This document shows, in pieces, positions 10,341-22,280 of a stretch of DNA of 64,000 bases. Every line of letters begins with the position of its first letter. The stretch's first letter is position 1. Below the pieces are notes generated by a model. The model was not told the origin of the DNA, searched no databases, and saw only the letters and a program-made list of their open reading frames with translations. Made by a program: the position numbers and the translations under genes. The stretch covers positions 3,836,003 through 3,900,002 of the forward strand of contig NC_085093.1 in assembly GCF_963422355.1 (NCBI RefSeq), written 5' to 3'. Source of the stretch: Corticium candelabrum. Its lineage: Eukaryota > Porifera > Homoscleromorpha > Homosclerophorida > Plakinidae.

Positions 10341-12571
10341 CTATGTAAATCTTGTTTTACGAGCACTAACAACAGTTTCCTTGAGTGGTCTTTCACAGGT
10401 GGCAATGTTGGCTGGTAAAATCACTGGAGGTTGTCTGGCTTTGTGTTTTCGAAGAGGTTGTGGATTCAGCTGCCGTTTATTTAGAACTGCTTTAAGGATT
10501 CCCTGCAGATAGCCATAGCTCTTTGATTCAGTGATGGGCTTTGCAAACCAGATCTTGGTAGGTTTGGGAAAAACCACCTTGTATCTCACTTCTGCACTGC
10601 TAGTGGTAGCTTGCCTTCTTCCTGTGTTGTGGTTACGATCAAGTGCAGCCAGCTGTGTTCTTGCAAGCATCCCCTTGTAGCTGAAACGTTGCCTCTTAGA
10701 ACAATATTTAGTGAGAAGAGCATGGTAAACTTCCAAATTACCAGTGTAGCTGAAGTCCGTTAGCTTGTCAAGGTCTTTCAAAAGCTTCTTGTTTAGGACT
10801 ACCGACTTCAGTGCATCATGTGCAGGAGAACATTTCTTTAACCACTGCTTTCGTTGGCTCTCTTCAAGTGACAATTCGTTGTGTTCACACTTGCCAAAAG
10901 ATGCAGCATTCTCCCATGAATGGACATTGATGGTATGGTAAATAATAGAAATCCATTTCTCTCTTAGATTTTCAGCTTGTCCATTACATGATTTTGATGA
11001 CCACCACAAGTGATTTGCCACAGATCTTATCCGTGGAAGAAGGTTACTACAGCCCTTTGCTTTACCCAGTTGGGTTAACTTTTTGATAACACTTTTTGAA
11101 ACGTGCCAAACATCATACTGATGATCTATATCAGGGAACTGCTTTTTCATGACAGATGTTATCTGCAGGTGTCTATCAGTAGCAATTTGAGCCACAGTTA
11201 AGCCTTTAGTTACTAGCTCATTGACTGATCGTAGAAACCCCTCTTTTTCCATCCCAACAGAATTGGAAACTTCGCTGACCTGCACCAACTGAAAATCAAC
11301 AATAAGCCCTGTATCTTGCCCCACTAGAGTATATGTACAATATTTAGCGGAATATCCAGGGCTGTCACATCGCCCATCTCCCAGTAGGTGTAAAGGGTTG
11401 TCTTTGAAGTTTTCTAGTATAGATTCCTGGTGACTTTTCCACGTTTCATTAACCACAGGACACAGGTATTCATCTTGCATCGATAAAATGATGATTCCGA
11501 GATGAATTTCAATTTTATGATTTGAGCAAAGTGGCCGAATTTGCTGAATGTTCCTCCTGACAACAGAATCCCTGCTGCGGTTATAAGATTTCCGGCAGGT
11601 AGACCAGCAACAAGTGGTTGGGACTGCCAGTTTACATTATGCCCTTTTGAGCACTCCATATTTACTACTAACATTGTTCCACTTGTTGATTCTGATTGGC
11701 TGACTACAGAAGAGCCACATGTTGGGCAGAATCGGAACAGTTTACTCAAGGAATTTCTGAAAACAATAAATTTTTGGTCCTCTTGACCACCCATTTCGGT
11801 ATCCGAATCTTGTGAAGTACAAGATGTGTCAAAGACGCAGTATTTCTCTGTTTCACTGTCTGTATTAGGAGAATGTGCCTCTTCATCAGACTCTGTGGAC
11901 TGACAACTGTCAGTTACTGGCGTTACTAACCATGGGGCAATTTGTGGTGGCTGAAGTTGACTAGAATGCATGTTCTCGGGAATTGGTGAAGATTCTCTCA
12001 CACAGTACGAATGTTCCTTTGTTTCAGCCAGGTCTCTAAGATCATATTGCGTTGAAGCATCACAAAATTCACGTGCTTTGGTTCCAGGAGAATTGTTTTC
12101 TTTGTCGATTTCTTGGTGGTGCTCATAATCATCATCAGAGTCAGACACTCTAGCAACCTTAGCATGTTGTTTCATTACTTCAGTAAGGGCCTACATCAAC
12201 AGGGTCTGCTCTAAGTGACAGGTTGATTGAAACAGACAGTAAATAGTAACCCGATTGTGTCTTCGTTTCTGTCCTGTTGATCGTTGTTTTCATTTGGAGG
12301 TGAAAGTGAAATTGTTGGGACAGCATCTGGCTTGAGGTGAATTCGTGGTTTTGTTCCCAGTAATTCTGCTTGCAAATCTCGTTGAAAACAGTCCGGTTCG
12401 AAGTGTTCACTGCAGACCAAGCTACTACGTCTAACAGGAGGATTCTGTAATCGAAGCTTTGTCAGCCAGTTTCAGCAGAGGCTTGTTCCTAAGAGGTAAG
12501 TGATGAAAGCGCACACCACGTTCGCGATCTCCGTCCTTGTTGTTGCAACCGAACGCAATACAGTAAACCAT
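10341..12571 (-). pseudogene. THAP-domain Kolobok transposase, frameshifted; unit A
   Basis: The product starts at 12571 with MVYCIAFGCNN, the first half of a THAP zinc finger (C-x-x-x-x-C type). A one-base shift moves the frame before NWLTKLRL, after which LVCSEHFEPDCF supplies the second Cys and His, then LKPDAVPTI completes the fold. A probable intron ends near 12190 (AG before GCCCTTACTGAA). The next frame (to 11414) is acidic, then holds FCPTCGSSVV and MECSKGHNVNW, a second Cys-His module. Another one-base shift near 11465 leads into the catalytic part (11480-10341): LLGDGRCDSPGYSAKY, ATDRHLQI, HQYDVWHVSKS and LEVYHALLTKY, a typical order for Kolobok DDE transposases. Both shifts are shared with unit B. 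Confidence 0.8.
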
Positions 12572-13092
12572 TCTTTGTAATGTAATGGACAACTCACAAG
12601 TCAACGGCAGTAGATTAGCTGCAATATTACTTCTACGTAGTGAAATTATAGTCTCTACTCGCACATTACAACATGCCCTATTCAGTCAGCGTGACCGTAT
12701 CAGGTCGTTTTCAGTCACGGCATTTGTTCCGCCCAGTCAACCTTGTACCCGTATGGCCTGAGGTAATAGTAAATGACATTACCACGCATCGTAGACGGCT
12801 CACACCCAAGGACGCTCTTAGTGAGCATCCAAGATACTGTGTTATTAGATGCTACATCCTTTCAAATTCTGACTGATCCTCGATATATCCTCGCTAAACA
12901 GAGCAACATACGCGAGTAAGATATTGTTACGTCATCATTTCAAAATGGCGACTGCCATAAGGTTACGCCCCATGTTCGAAGCTCAATTTCTCCGTTCAGA
13001 AAGAGTTGTATTAAGAAAGAAAGGTACCAATAGAGTCAGGGCACTTAGTACTATCATGGGAACGTTACTTGTAATTTCGTGGGAGTTCCCCT

Positions 13093-14050
13093 TTAAGACA
13101 GTTGCTCAATGTTATTTCTGTCAGTCTGACAGTTTCGTCTTTTGTGTCTGTACCAATGGAATAATAGCAGAATTACTTTTTATAGGTTTGACACAATTGA
13201 CGCCTGTACATGTAAGGAGCAAAAAAAGGAAAACCTTGTCATTGAAAGAATGCAGCTGCAGGGGAAGAGACCAGCGCATAAAGGTTCTGCAAGAATTGAC
13301 ATGTAATGACTTTGTTGAGGACACATGCACAGAAAATTACTCTCACTGAGAAGAGCCAAGCCAAAGCATTTTGCAGAGGAGAGTAATATTAGAGACACAT
13401 GATAATGACACTTACAAGTATTAGATAATATTTTAGTTATAACTGATTAATAATTAATTATAACTAATTATTAATTAATTAATAGCTGATTATTTGTAAT
13501 AGCTGCACTACGTATAGTAAAAACCACGTTACCATTGTGTTTTAGCCAGCCTATGTTCATTCACTGTGCTTACAGGACCGCGTTAAATCTACTTATCAAT
13601 CAGATATGTGATTATAGGACTGCGGCTGACCTTCTCTTGAATCATATAGGGTGTGATTATAAGACTGCCTCTGACCTTCTCCTGAATCATATAGGGTGTG
13701 ATTATAGGATCTGTTTCATGCATATCTCATGGGTGTGATTTCTAAGAACCCAAGAATTCAATCAGAAATCTAGTACATGATTACATATACTGTTTTACCT
13801 GTGTGGTGATTGGTTGCCGATTGCTTTGTCAAAGTTATTTAGATATCAAGAGAGCAAATAGAAGAGCCTCGTAAACTGCTGCTGAAGTTTTATCAAATTT
13901 ATGAACTTTTATATGGTATACACGTGTCTCGTATTAATTGCTGTGTTTAAGCTATACCATGCCTGTGATTCTCTGATTCATTGGAATGAGTGCATACATC
14001 CTAATTCATCTATCTTATCTTTTGAACTCTGAGCTTCTCTTTATATATAG
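13093..14050. other. No gene recognised; AT-rich, with a short minisatellite (unit A)
   Basis: Contains a TTAATTAA-rich patch near 13440-13490 and the 45-bp minisatellite listed separately. No coding sequence is supported outside that. Confidence 0.5.
13571..13715 (+). repeat. 45-bp minisatellite, about three copies (unit A)
   Basis: The unit reads as DYRTAADLLLNHIGC in one frame and recurs three times with drift (YRTALNLLINQI, DYRTAADLLLNHIG, DYKTASDLLLNHIG). The period of 45 bp keeps the frame. Unit B carries it at 31376-31520 with one visible substitution in the second copy. Confidence 0.75.
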
Positions 14051-15414
14051 GCACGAAAGCAGTGAAAGTACACCTTCTGCAGCGTTTGCCGGATGTTGTA
14101 GAGAAGTGGGGTGCTTTGTGGGGTCATTCCTGCTTTTGGTATGAATCCCTAAATGGATTTCTTAAAAGGTTTGTACACGGCACACGATTTGTTTGCAGCC
14201 AGGTATACATAACTGTGAATTACCCCACCAAGCTGCTTGTTTGTAACTTTTGATTGTTGTGTGGGATTTAGGTTGCATCAATTGTTATGATCATTAAGAC
14301 CATTTCAGATGTGCTACCATCACCGACTGACCAGCTATTAGCACCACCTGTAGTTCGTTTGGCTACAAAATTTGGACTGATGTGGTATGTAAGCTTAATG
14401 TAATTATCAATTAATAGTAATGCTAATTAGATAAATTCAAGTTGCCATTTGCCTACACCTCTAAATTATCTGTTTATATGCGACCGGCCGAAGATCTCAA
14501 GATTTGCAAAGCAGATCTCTTTGTTGAGTGTACGAGTGTGCCTTGTGAGCATGTTGTGAGCTATAGAAATGTATATTTTGCTGTACTAGCAGGTCACAAC
14601 TAACGTATTCGTCAGACATCGGTTGCTACCTGAACATCTATATCTGTTTTGTTCTCGTCTGCAGTCATTGCAAACTTTAAATTTGTACCTAAAGTATTGG
14701 ATTTCTGTGTAGTACAGAGTATCAAGTGTTAGGAAATATTTATTGGCTCGATCGGATTGTAGCCTTGAAAACCACAAGAATAAATAGTTTGAAACTTTGC
14801 TGACATTTCTGATTCAGCATCAAATATTTTGGAACCGATGAATCTGATTTAGAAACTCTGCTATCAGATTTGTACATCGAGACATTCTTTTGTTGTAGCA
14901 GAAATGTTATCCTATATATGCATGTCTTCTAAGAGAACTGGGATTTGTTCTAGTTAATATCAACGGTCTTCATCTAGACAACATCATATATATGTCATCG
15001 AAATGAAGTATATGAAGCTCGATCTCTGTCGTGTGTGGCTTGACTTCTTTATGAATTTTTTTGAATAGTTTGTTTATATATGACCATATATTTGTGGATT
15101 TTGTTAGGTCCCCTTTCGAAGTGAAAGATTGTGTGAAAGTTTTTTGTCTACAGGATCTGTTTGTTGACCCAATCAATGTTGTTTTGAGGAGGCTTGGCAA
15201 CGAGAAACTTTGTTGTGGTTCGCCTGTCAAAACTGTTGGGAGACTGAAACTAGCTGGTCATGTGATACAATCAAAGAAAAGTCACGTGACAAAGAAAAAT
15301 TCTTATAATGTCGAATTTACCGAATGTCATGAAGAACAGCCGTTGTTTGGTTATGTATTACTCTTTATCATTTTTGGATGTGAACGGTTTTCTGTCATTC
15401 AACGGCTTAATTAA
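14051..15414 (+). pseudogene. CACTA-type transposase C-terminal exons, plus strand (unit A)
   Basis: Exon 14051-14202 (AG before, GTATAC after) encodes LLQRLPDVVEKWGALWGH, SCFWYESLNGFLKRFVHG. Exon 14272-14384 joins in phase 0 and continues VASIVMIIKTISDVLP. A later frame (about 15153-15370) reads SKKSHVTKKNSYNVEF. The pattern PDVVEKWGPLW...SCFxxESxNGFL...HGT is what follows the core in tnp2-family CACTA transposases (DUF4218-like). The N-terminal and core part in this unit lies on the opposite strand at 1248-3432. The first exon's entry phase also fits the exit phase of the eight-exon gene ending at 7254, so these exons may belong to that gene. No lesion is certain, but the protein is incomplete. 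Confidence 0.5.
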
Positions 15415-16914
15415 AATGAAGGAGTGGCCATTATTGCATAATGACGATGACTGCATGACTGATGTTGTTGATGCTTAGAGTAATCTTCGGGAGCCGATCG
15501 GAAAGCATTTAATTCCTTCTCGAGAGACTCGGGACTTGGTAGCAATTCCTGTAGGAGACATAACAGCTCAAGTAGTCTGTATGAAAATGTTAGGTTGAAG
15601 CTGTATTTTTTTGTGTCTCGATTTCTTAACATTATCGAGTGTGATCGAGTTGTGAAATACTCAAGAAATGGTCTCGAGCCGATTGTGTGTGCACATTGAA
15701 CACTGTTATTTTTCTTGCGAGAACTTAATTATTGGTGTATACGTCGGTTAGCATGCACTTCTTCCATATTGTAGAATCGTGCAAAGTCGACCCCCTTCAT
15801 GATCTGTAGATCTCCGTTCTCTTAATTAATTACGTTAATTAATTAATCAGAAGACATGCAGCCTATATAGCCGGTAGCTATAGGATAGACAACTGGCGTC
15901 CTATCCTGTTTGACGACGATTTGGATGTGTTGTATACTCGGGTTTTCACATGCTTACATTTCATGCCAATTGCTTAGCCCGGCCTATAGCAGCCGGCTGG
16001 CTGATCACGAGCAAGCTAATTACAACCGGTGCAAGGTTTCTAGCTAGAATAGTGAAGCGCCAGCATTCTACAAATTCAAAATTATAACTATATTAAGATC
16101 GACATGATCATCGACTAGTGGCACGTTTTAGTTGTTCGAATTCGAAGCGGCCTCACGACGAGATCGTTTCGACTAGGCAACGCTCTGGACACGCGATGAG
16201 GCCGCGCTAGTACGTCGATATTGCAATCGCTTCGGATTCGCCATCGCTTCGAATTCGATCTGAAGACGCGAATGTCGAAGCGAATTCGAGGCGATTTGCT
16301 GCTACCCGCTGTGAACTCGCGGCGCGACTCCGTCACGCGATATATATATATATATATATTAATTGTTAGATTAAAAAATATAGTCTAGATGCCACGTATC
16401 CTGTGCATGAGAGAGAAGAGGCGGGCGGGCGGGCGGGTGTGGGTGTATAACACTGTATATACACGCCTACGCGTCCCACGGCCATTCAAGGCTACAACAT
16501 ATCCGAAGGAAGTGGTCAAATTGCTGACGTCACGATGTAGACGAAAACCATCGAGCTACACACAAGTTCTGTATATGTGCATGTATATCTATAGCTAAAA
16601 CACACAATTCTTCACAATTTACAAATGACAACAAATAATTAACAACCAAACTATGGATAGGAATAACAAGCTAGAAAGGCAAATCCTGATCTGCAGCCCT
16701 CGAACAAGATATTTTTGATTTGAAAAGAGGAAACGTAGACGACGATTGTCTGTGATCCAGAACACTATAGCGGTTTCTCCCACCTTCCCTACCGCATGCA
16801 TTGTAGTGCTCGAGAAGGCGACGGTGTTTGTGTCGCAATTTCCAGTTTCCTGTCTAGATTTTTGTGTGGTTTGCATGCAATTACGAGGTTCCTGCTGTTG
16901 CGATGAGCCTTCAC
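15415..16914. other. vWA gene upstream region, CpG-rich stretch (unit A)
   Basis: No gene is supported. Positions 16130-16330 are rich in CG and in GAATTCGA/TCGAAT-like palindromes, followed by an AT run at 16338-16360 and a GGGC run at 16420-16437. This is plausible upstream regulatory DNA of the vWA gene, but no specific site is demonstrated. Confidence 0.45.
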
Positions 16915-16923
16915 TATATAAAG
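16915..16923 (+). promoter_or_regulatory. TATA box of the vWA gene (unit A)
   Basis: TATATAAAG lies 72 bp before the ATG at 16995. A TATA box at this distance leaves about 45 bp of 5' UTR, which supports the chosen start over the longer upstream open frame from 16746. The unit B box is identical, at 34720-34728. Confidence 0.7.
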
Positions 16924-16994
16924 ATAACAAAGCAGCTCGAAAGTCATTACTCGTCGACGGTCTGATCAGCTCGAGTCGATCGCTCTCTGTGAAG

Positions 16995-18223
16995 ATGATG
17001 ACTCTGCGTGTACAGATCCTCTCTCTCGTTTCTGTCTTCTTCGTTCTGCAGACAAATCCCAGTTATGCCGTACCGATCAATGTAGACGAAGACTTTTTGA
17101 AACCTCTCTGCGAGAACCCGCCACCGGTTTTACGACTCGTGTGCAAGAGTCTGTTTGGTGTCACGTGTCCGACACAAGCCAAGTTGGGAGATTGGGCATA
17201 CAATGGTAGAGAAGTCGACGGCTCGCTCAATAGCACCGCCGCTAGCGCTTGTCCCGGCGTAAGACTGCAGACGTACGAAAGAACAACGAATCTCTCGACT
17301 ATTCTGTCTGAATGTCGTTCAAAAGTAATCGTCCAAACAGAAGAAGAATACCGATGTGAGTATTAAACTATCTCTAGAGATTTCAAAATAACATAGTTGC
17401 ATACAATTTATTCGACATCGCAGGTCCACCTACTACAAAAGAAAAGGCTGCTGCTCTAACTCGCATATTTGGAAGCTTTGGGCCACCACCACCTCCAGTC
17501 GTACAACCATCGGCTGCTGCTGCGACGGTAGAGCCGACGACGGCACTCCCCGTAAGAGCAAAACGTCAAGAATGCTACTACAACGACGCCATAGACCTCG
17601 CCATTCTTATCGATGCCTCCGGCAGCGTTGGCAGCCCAAACTTCTACAAATCCGTCGAGGACGTAGCCACGTTGATCGAAAACACTTGCAATGACTTCAA
17701 ATGTGGTTCTCCACAGATCAGAGTGGCCGTGGTGACGTTCGCATCTTCTCCCGTCACCGTGTTCGACTTGGCCTACTCGGCAGCAAACCACCACAATCGC
17801 CAAGACATAATCGACAGCATCCTGACAACACACTACACGAACGGCGGCACCGCGACACGTTCGGCTCTCGAGCACGTCCGTGACAACATTTTCAGCGCCA
17901 GTCATGGTATGAGACGACACAGTAAGAAAAAACTCATGGTACTGACAGACGGTAACCACAACGGCGGACAAGACCCCAAAGACGTGGCAGAGAGCTTGCA
18001 CGAGCGACCGGGTAGCGATCAAGTCGACGTCTTTGCCCTCGGCATCGGCAGCGGAATATCGTTCCAAAACGTGAAAAATCTCAATCACGCCAGCGACTTG
18101 AACAAAATTCTTCCATTTTTGACTTACTCCTCGTTCGCCGAGTTCTCACAAGGAGTTCAAGTGGTCGCCGCAGATGCTCAAGCGAACACCAACTCGTGCT
18201 CGTCGTCGGCCTTCAAGAAATGA
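16995..18223 (+). CDS. Secreted von Willebrand factor A-domain protein, two exons (unit A)
   Basis: Exon 1 is 16995-17355 and exon 2 is 17424-18223, separated by a 68-bp GT-AG intron that splits a Cys codon. The product has 386 residues. Residues 1-24 form a signal peptide (hydrophobic LSLVSVFFVL, ending near NPSYA). Residues 25-165 are a Cys-containing pro-region ending in a Pro/Ala-rich linker. RAKR at 165-168 is a furin-type site directly before the vWA domain (about 177-355). The metal-site motif DASGS is at 184-188, with the third-loop Thr near 263 and LTDG Asp near 296, so the MIDAS appears complete. The protein should be secreted and bind a partner through a divalent metal, as vWA domains of matrix proteins do. 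It has no collagen, EGF or membrane segment. The partner is unknown. Two adjacent ATGs start the frame. Confidence 0.9.
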
Positions 18224-18379
18224 AGAACAAACGTGGATCTAGAGGACGTCGATTATCGTGTCGAACCAAATTTCTGTTGTTTTGTTAGTTGTTGAAATTT
18301 CTGTTTAGCAGTTCAAGTTCAACTTTATTGTTGGATACTATAGTGATATTGTCGCTATAACAGAGTCAGATTTCTAGAC

Positions 18380-18385
18380 AATATA
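18380..18385 (+). terminator. Probable poly(A) signal variant of the vWA gene (unit A)
   Basis: AATATA, 157 bp after the stop codon. The same position is AATATA in the left partial copy but the canonical AATAAA in unit B (36185-36190). Confidence 0.45.
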
Positions 18386-18427
18386 ATTTAATGTTTAAGG
18401 ATGCGTTTATTATATGCGGCTATATAT

Positions 18428-19061
18428 ACCTACCACGCAGATATGCGTGCATGCAACCGCTTTGTGAGCAAGCTCGTCGCTGTATCCGCCCCTGTACTAA
18501 GTATCCACGTGAGTGAGTCCTAAAAGTATATTTAGTATGTTTGGAGGTATCCTGCAACGTTTTCACTCATTCACCTTTAAATGTATGCATGGCGTGGCGT
18601 ACGTTTCTGTCCGACGACCTCGAACAGTAAGACCTTTCCCCTTTCTCGCCGGAAGTGTGAGGGTGGGGAAGAATCTGGCTACTATGAAGGAATTCTATAC
18701 TTGGAAAGGTAGGTACTTCTTTAAAATTTTGTTGAGGCTGACATCAAATCAGTACATTGTACAGCTAGTGAGCTTCGCTCCTGGCTATTCCATTGGTCAT
18801 TGCCTGTCTTACGTGGAGTTCTCCCAACAGAATACTTTGTCCATTATTCTTTGCTGGCACAGGAAAAAGTGCCTCTACAATCAGGCCTAGGATTTTAGAG
18901 AATATTGTTGTAGACGTGCAAATCTGATATCTGGTTTGCTGAGTGTTAGTAATCATACCCGTCTGATTATAGAGACCATCGTAATTAGGTGTTAGATTTT
19001 CAAAATGATTGAAAGTGACTACACAATCAAACATATGATTGTAGAGTAGATTGTAGTTCAT
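18428..19061. other. Unit start, no gene recognised (unit B)
   Basis: Counterpart of 444-1077. Only one or two base differences are visible. Confidence 0.5.
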
Positions 19062-19231
19062 GATGCTATCGGTGGAGAATTAGAAGCAGTTTCTTCTTGT
19101 GAATCTACTGAAGATAGACAAAGAGACAGTGATCTGCAGCAGTCTCTGAGTCAGTGGTTTGCTGTGCTGCTGCTAAAGCTTCAATTAAAGTACCATGTTA
19201 GCAATATGGTGATGATTCCTTTTATGAAAAT
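19062..19231 (+). repeat. 170-bp inverted duplicate, arm 1 (unit B)
   Basis: Reverse complement of 19889-20058, same arrangement as in unit A. Confidence 0.87.
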
Positions 19232-19888
19232 GTTTGGTTCGGATGGACCTGGTATAATGCCGACAAGCATAGTCCATCTCTGTTTCATCCGCTCTTTACG
19301 TGGTAGGTTCAGAACCGACATGAACATAACACCGACTTTATACGGTGAACGAGAAAAAGAACAAAACCAATCCACATTGAGAGTCAACCCAATACTGAAT
19401 TCGTCACTAAAAAATTGACAGCCTCTATTGTCCTTCAACTGGCGCCATACGTTTCCATGCCAAACATCCCATATTCCTTTACGCAATGCAGGAGGCACAT
19501 TGCCCGAATCATCCAGTGAAGCATCTAGCAAATCCACAAACTGCTGTCTCTTAAAGAAAGTTTTAGTAGCTCCGAAGGAGGGTAATAGCAAAATGTCTTG
19601 AAAGGAACCCATTTGAAATTGCCAAAGCTAAGATTCTTTTTGTAAAGAAGCGGCTCGTTGCATACTTTTCTACGAATTCTTTGCTGGCAGTGTTGCTCGC
19701 AACAATCTAGTGGCTTTACCATTTTGCAATCGTCAAAGATATACAAGTGTGAACACCCTGGACGGACAACATAAGTGACAGCCGATTTAGGATGTTTGCT
19801 AATCCGGGAACATGCAAGCAGTTTCTGCATTGTTGTAGGAAAACGGTGTTGCAGAGGATGAGTTACCACTGCTAGTAAGACCACAATA

Positions 19889-20058
19889 ATTTTCATAAAA
19901 AAAATCATCACCATATTGCCAACATGGTACTTTAATTGAAGCTTTAGCAGCAGCACAGCAAACCACTGACTCAGAGACTGCTGCAGATCACTGTCTCTTT
20001 GTCTATCTTCAGTAGATTCACAAGAAGAAACTGCTTCTAATTCTCCACCGATAGCATC
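19889..20058 (-). repeat. 170-bp inverted duplicate, source arm (unit B)
   Basis: Native position within the minus-strand transposase frame; it pairs with 19062-19231. Confidence 0.85.
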
Positions 20059-20367
20059 ACGAACTGCATTTTCCATATCCAACTCATCAGGTATGACTTT
20101 TGCTGTTGATGGTTTAGTGTGCACGTGAGCTGCAGCTAAGTCAATCGTATCGTCAACAGATAACTTCTCAGTCTGGTCAGATGATCCCTCATCATAACTA
20201 AATATGCCTTGATCATTAATGAAGCTGTCATCCCTTCTGCTTGAAGTTTCATCATCTGATGTCTCTGAAGTCTCTGATGTCTCAAGTCTTGACATACTTT
20301 GACTGTTCATTTCAAACTCAGCGTCACTAGATGCATTCTGGTACACAAAAGCTACAGTTACCTGATG

Positions 20368-20368
<1 letters not shown>

Positions 20369-20464
<96 letters not shown>

Positions 20465-20478
20465 ACACCACACACACA

Positions 20479-20543
<65 letters not shown>

Positions 20544-20558
20544 ACACACACAAACACA

Positions 20559-20626
<68 letters not shown>

Positions 20627-20631
20627 ACACA

Positions 20632-20723
<92 letters not shown>
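20369..20723. repeat. (CA)n microsatellite (unit B)
   Basis: About 355 bp of interrupted CA repeat, in the putative transposase intron. It is 9 bp shorter than in unit A. Confidence 0.98.
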
Positions 20724-20725
<2 letters not shown>

Positions 20726-21582
20726 TGCAGTCCAGTTAACCAAAGAGCACATCTTTCAGAAACACCAAAATATTCAGAATCCCATACTTGAGACAGAATG
20801 GTAAGGTAAGTATGCCAGTACACTACAATTCTACTTACCTGATCAACCAAAGAATGCTGTGAGTGATCTTCATAATCTTTATTCACTGTAGATTGAAGAT
20901 TTTCAAGATGCTCTGGGAGCATATCATGTACTGAAAGCCAGCAAAATTGATCAACACAAAAGGCTCTTTGGGTTTATTAATTAACTAATTTAATTAGCAT
21001 TCAGTTGTAAAAACCTGGGTAATAGCTATGTAAAGGATAGTTTCAATAACTAACACCCCCACCAAACAATTGCTTTCAATAGCGTCTGACAAAGTGCGTT
21101 CACGTCTTCTGGTCGTCCCTTAGAATTAATTACCTTGTGCTGTGTCGGGTTGTGCTTGCGACGTCTGATCTAGACTCTGTTGCTCTACGTCGATATGTTC
21201 CATTACACCGAACTCAGTTACATGTCTTGATCGTGTAGATCTCGATACCACTTTTTTGCCACGGCTAATGGCACAGTAGCAAGTTACTCGTTTCGATTGA
21301 AGACACGATGTTACACCTCGAGCTCTCTTCGACAGCAATCTTTTCCTCCCGGACTTCATAGATGTGCCACGCTCACACGTAGACGTGAAGTTTAGTAGAA
21401 ACAGCAACCGATGCCTCTAGCCACCACACAACGACTGCTACTACTGTACTAAGAAATTTTAGAGTAGCATACGCTGACCCTTTATAGTGTTTGTTCAATC
21501 TGGCGCACGTTAGATAGATATTTTGAACATGCGTACTAATCTTGTTAGCTAGGCGCCAAGGTTTGAAATTTACAGTGTCATC

Positions 21583-22226
21583 TAGCCTCGAACTTCCAGA
21601 CCAGAGAGCGCGCGAACTCTAGTCTGGACCAAGTCGATACTAAAATGATTTCGGAAATAGCCTTTTTTAGCCAATCAGCTTCTACAACCCGAATCTCGGT
21701 TGTAAATTCTGATTGGCTTAGCAATAATTGGTTAGGCTAAGTGCACTAGCACCTGATTGCGCGCGTGTGAAATCGTCGTGGGCGGCTAAGTGCACGCCAG
21801 AACGATGACAAGACTCTGCATGCCAGAACAATGATCAGACTGTGCATACACACATCTTAGTTTTAGTTTCAGCTTCAGTTCTTTAATATTTTCAAGCTTG
21901 TGGTGAGAGGACATGCACAGCAGCGTCGCTAGACCATCACCTTTGACAACTGGTCGAGCGGTAGTCTCGCTAGCGGTCTGCCGAAGAATCAAAGAGTCGT
22001 CGTTTCATGCCGTCCACCAAGATATCGCCGCAAACACGGCAGACGTCTCTTCTTTGTTTGTGAGATCTCATGGCATTTACAAATGATATGTTGATCTAGG
22101 TAAAACGATCCTACGCTGTTAGACACCATTTACCATCGCTTTTGATAAATACTTCCGAAATCATTTTAGTATCGACTTGGTCCAGACTAGAGTTCGCGCG
22201 CTCTCTGGTCTGGAAATTCGAGGCTA
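21583..22226. mobile_element. Mutator-like MITE, 644 bp (unit B)
   Basis: Identical in position, TIR (TAGCCTCGAA...) and 9-bp flank AGTGTCATC (21574-21582 and 22227-22235) to 3608-4251. It was inherited through the segmental duplication, not independently inserted. Confidence 0.82.
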
Positions 22227-22280
22227 AGTGTCATCTCACTTGAAAGGATTCTTCAGTCACTCAATTCTTATTATAGAAAA

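Larger units (their letters stand above)
9984..13092. mobile_element. Kolobok DNA transposon, 3109 bp, 164-bp TIRs, TTAA target sites; unit A
   Basis: The ends 9984-10147 and 12929-13092 are inverted repeats of about 164 bp (AGGGGAACTC...GAGTTCCCCT) with scattered mismatches. TTAA lies immediately outside each end (9980-9983 and 13093-13096). TTAA target duplications plus a THAP-domain DDE transposase inside are the hallmark of the Kolobok superfamily. The transposase is frameshifted, so this copy is probably immobile. Unit B carries the same insertion at 27789-30897 with identical length, so it was present before the duplication. Confidence 0.9.
19232..21407 (-). pseudogene. CACTA/EnSpm-type transposase, N-terminal and core part, broken (unit B)
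   Basis: Same three-exon structure as 1248-3432: exon 1 ends at 21134, exon 2 is 20839-20930, exon 3 runs from 20341 to 19232. The same one-base frameshift near 19561 and the same truncation at the inverted arm are present. One missense difference from unit A is visible (Leu to Phe in the MVMI-MK motif). The CA tract in its intron is shorter. Confidence 0.62.

Noticed and set aside
16746-16994. Longer N-terminus for the vWA protein from the upstream open frame
   Set aside because: The TATA box at 16915 and the signal peptide starting at 16995 favour the inner ATG.
17456-18088. 210-codon minus-strand frame antisense to the vWA gene (also 35261-35893)
   Set aside because: It is a shadow of the vWA coding strand, which has clear domain motifs and splice sites.
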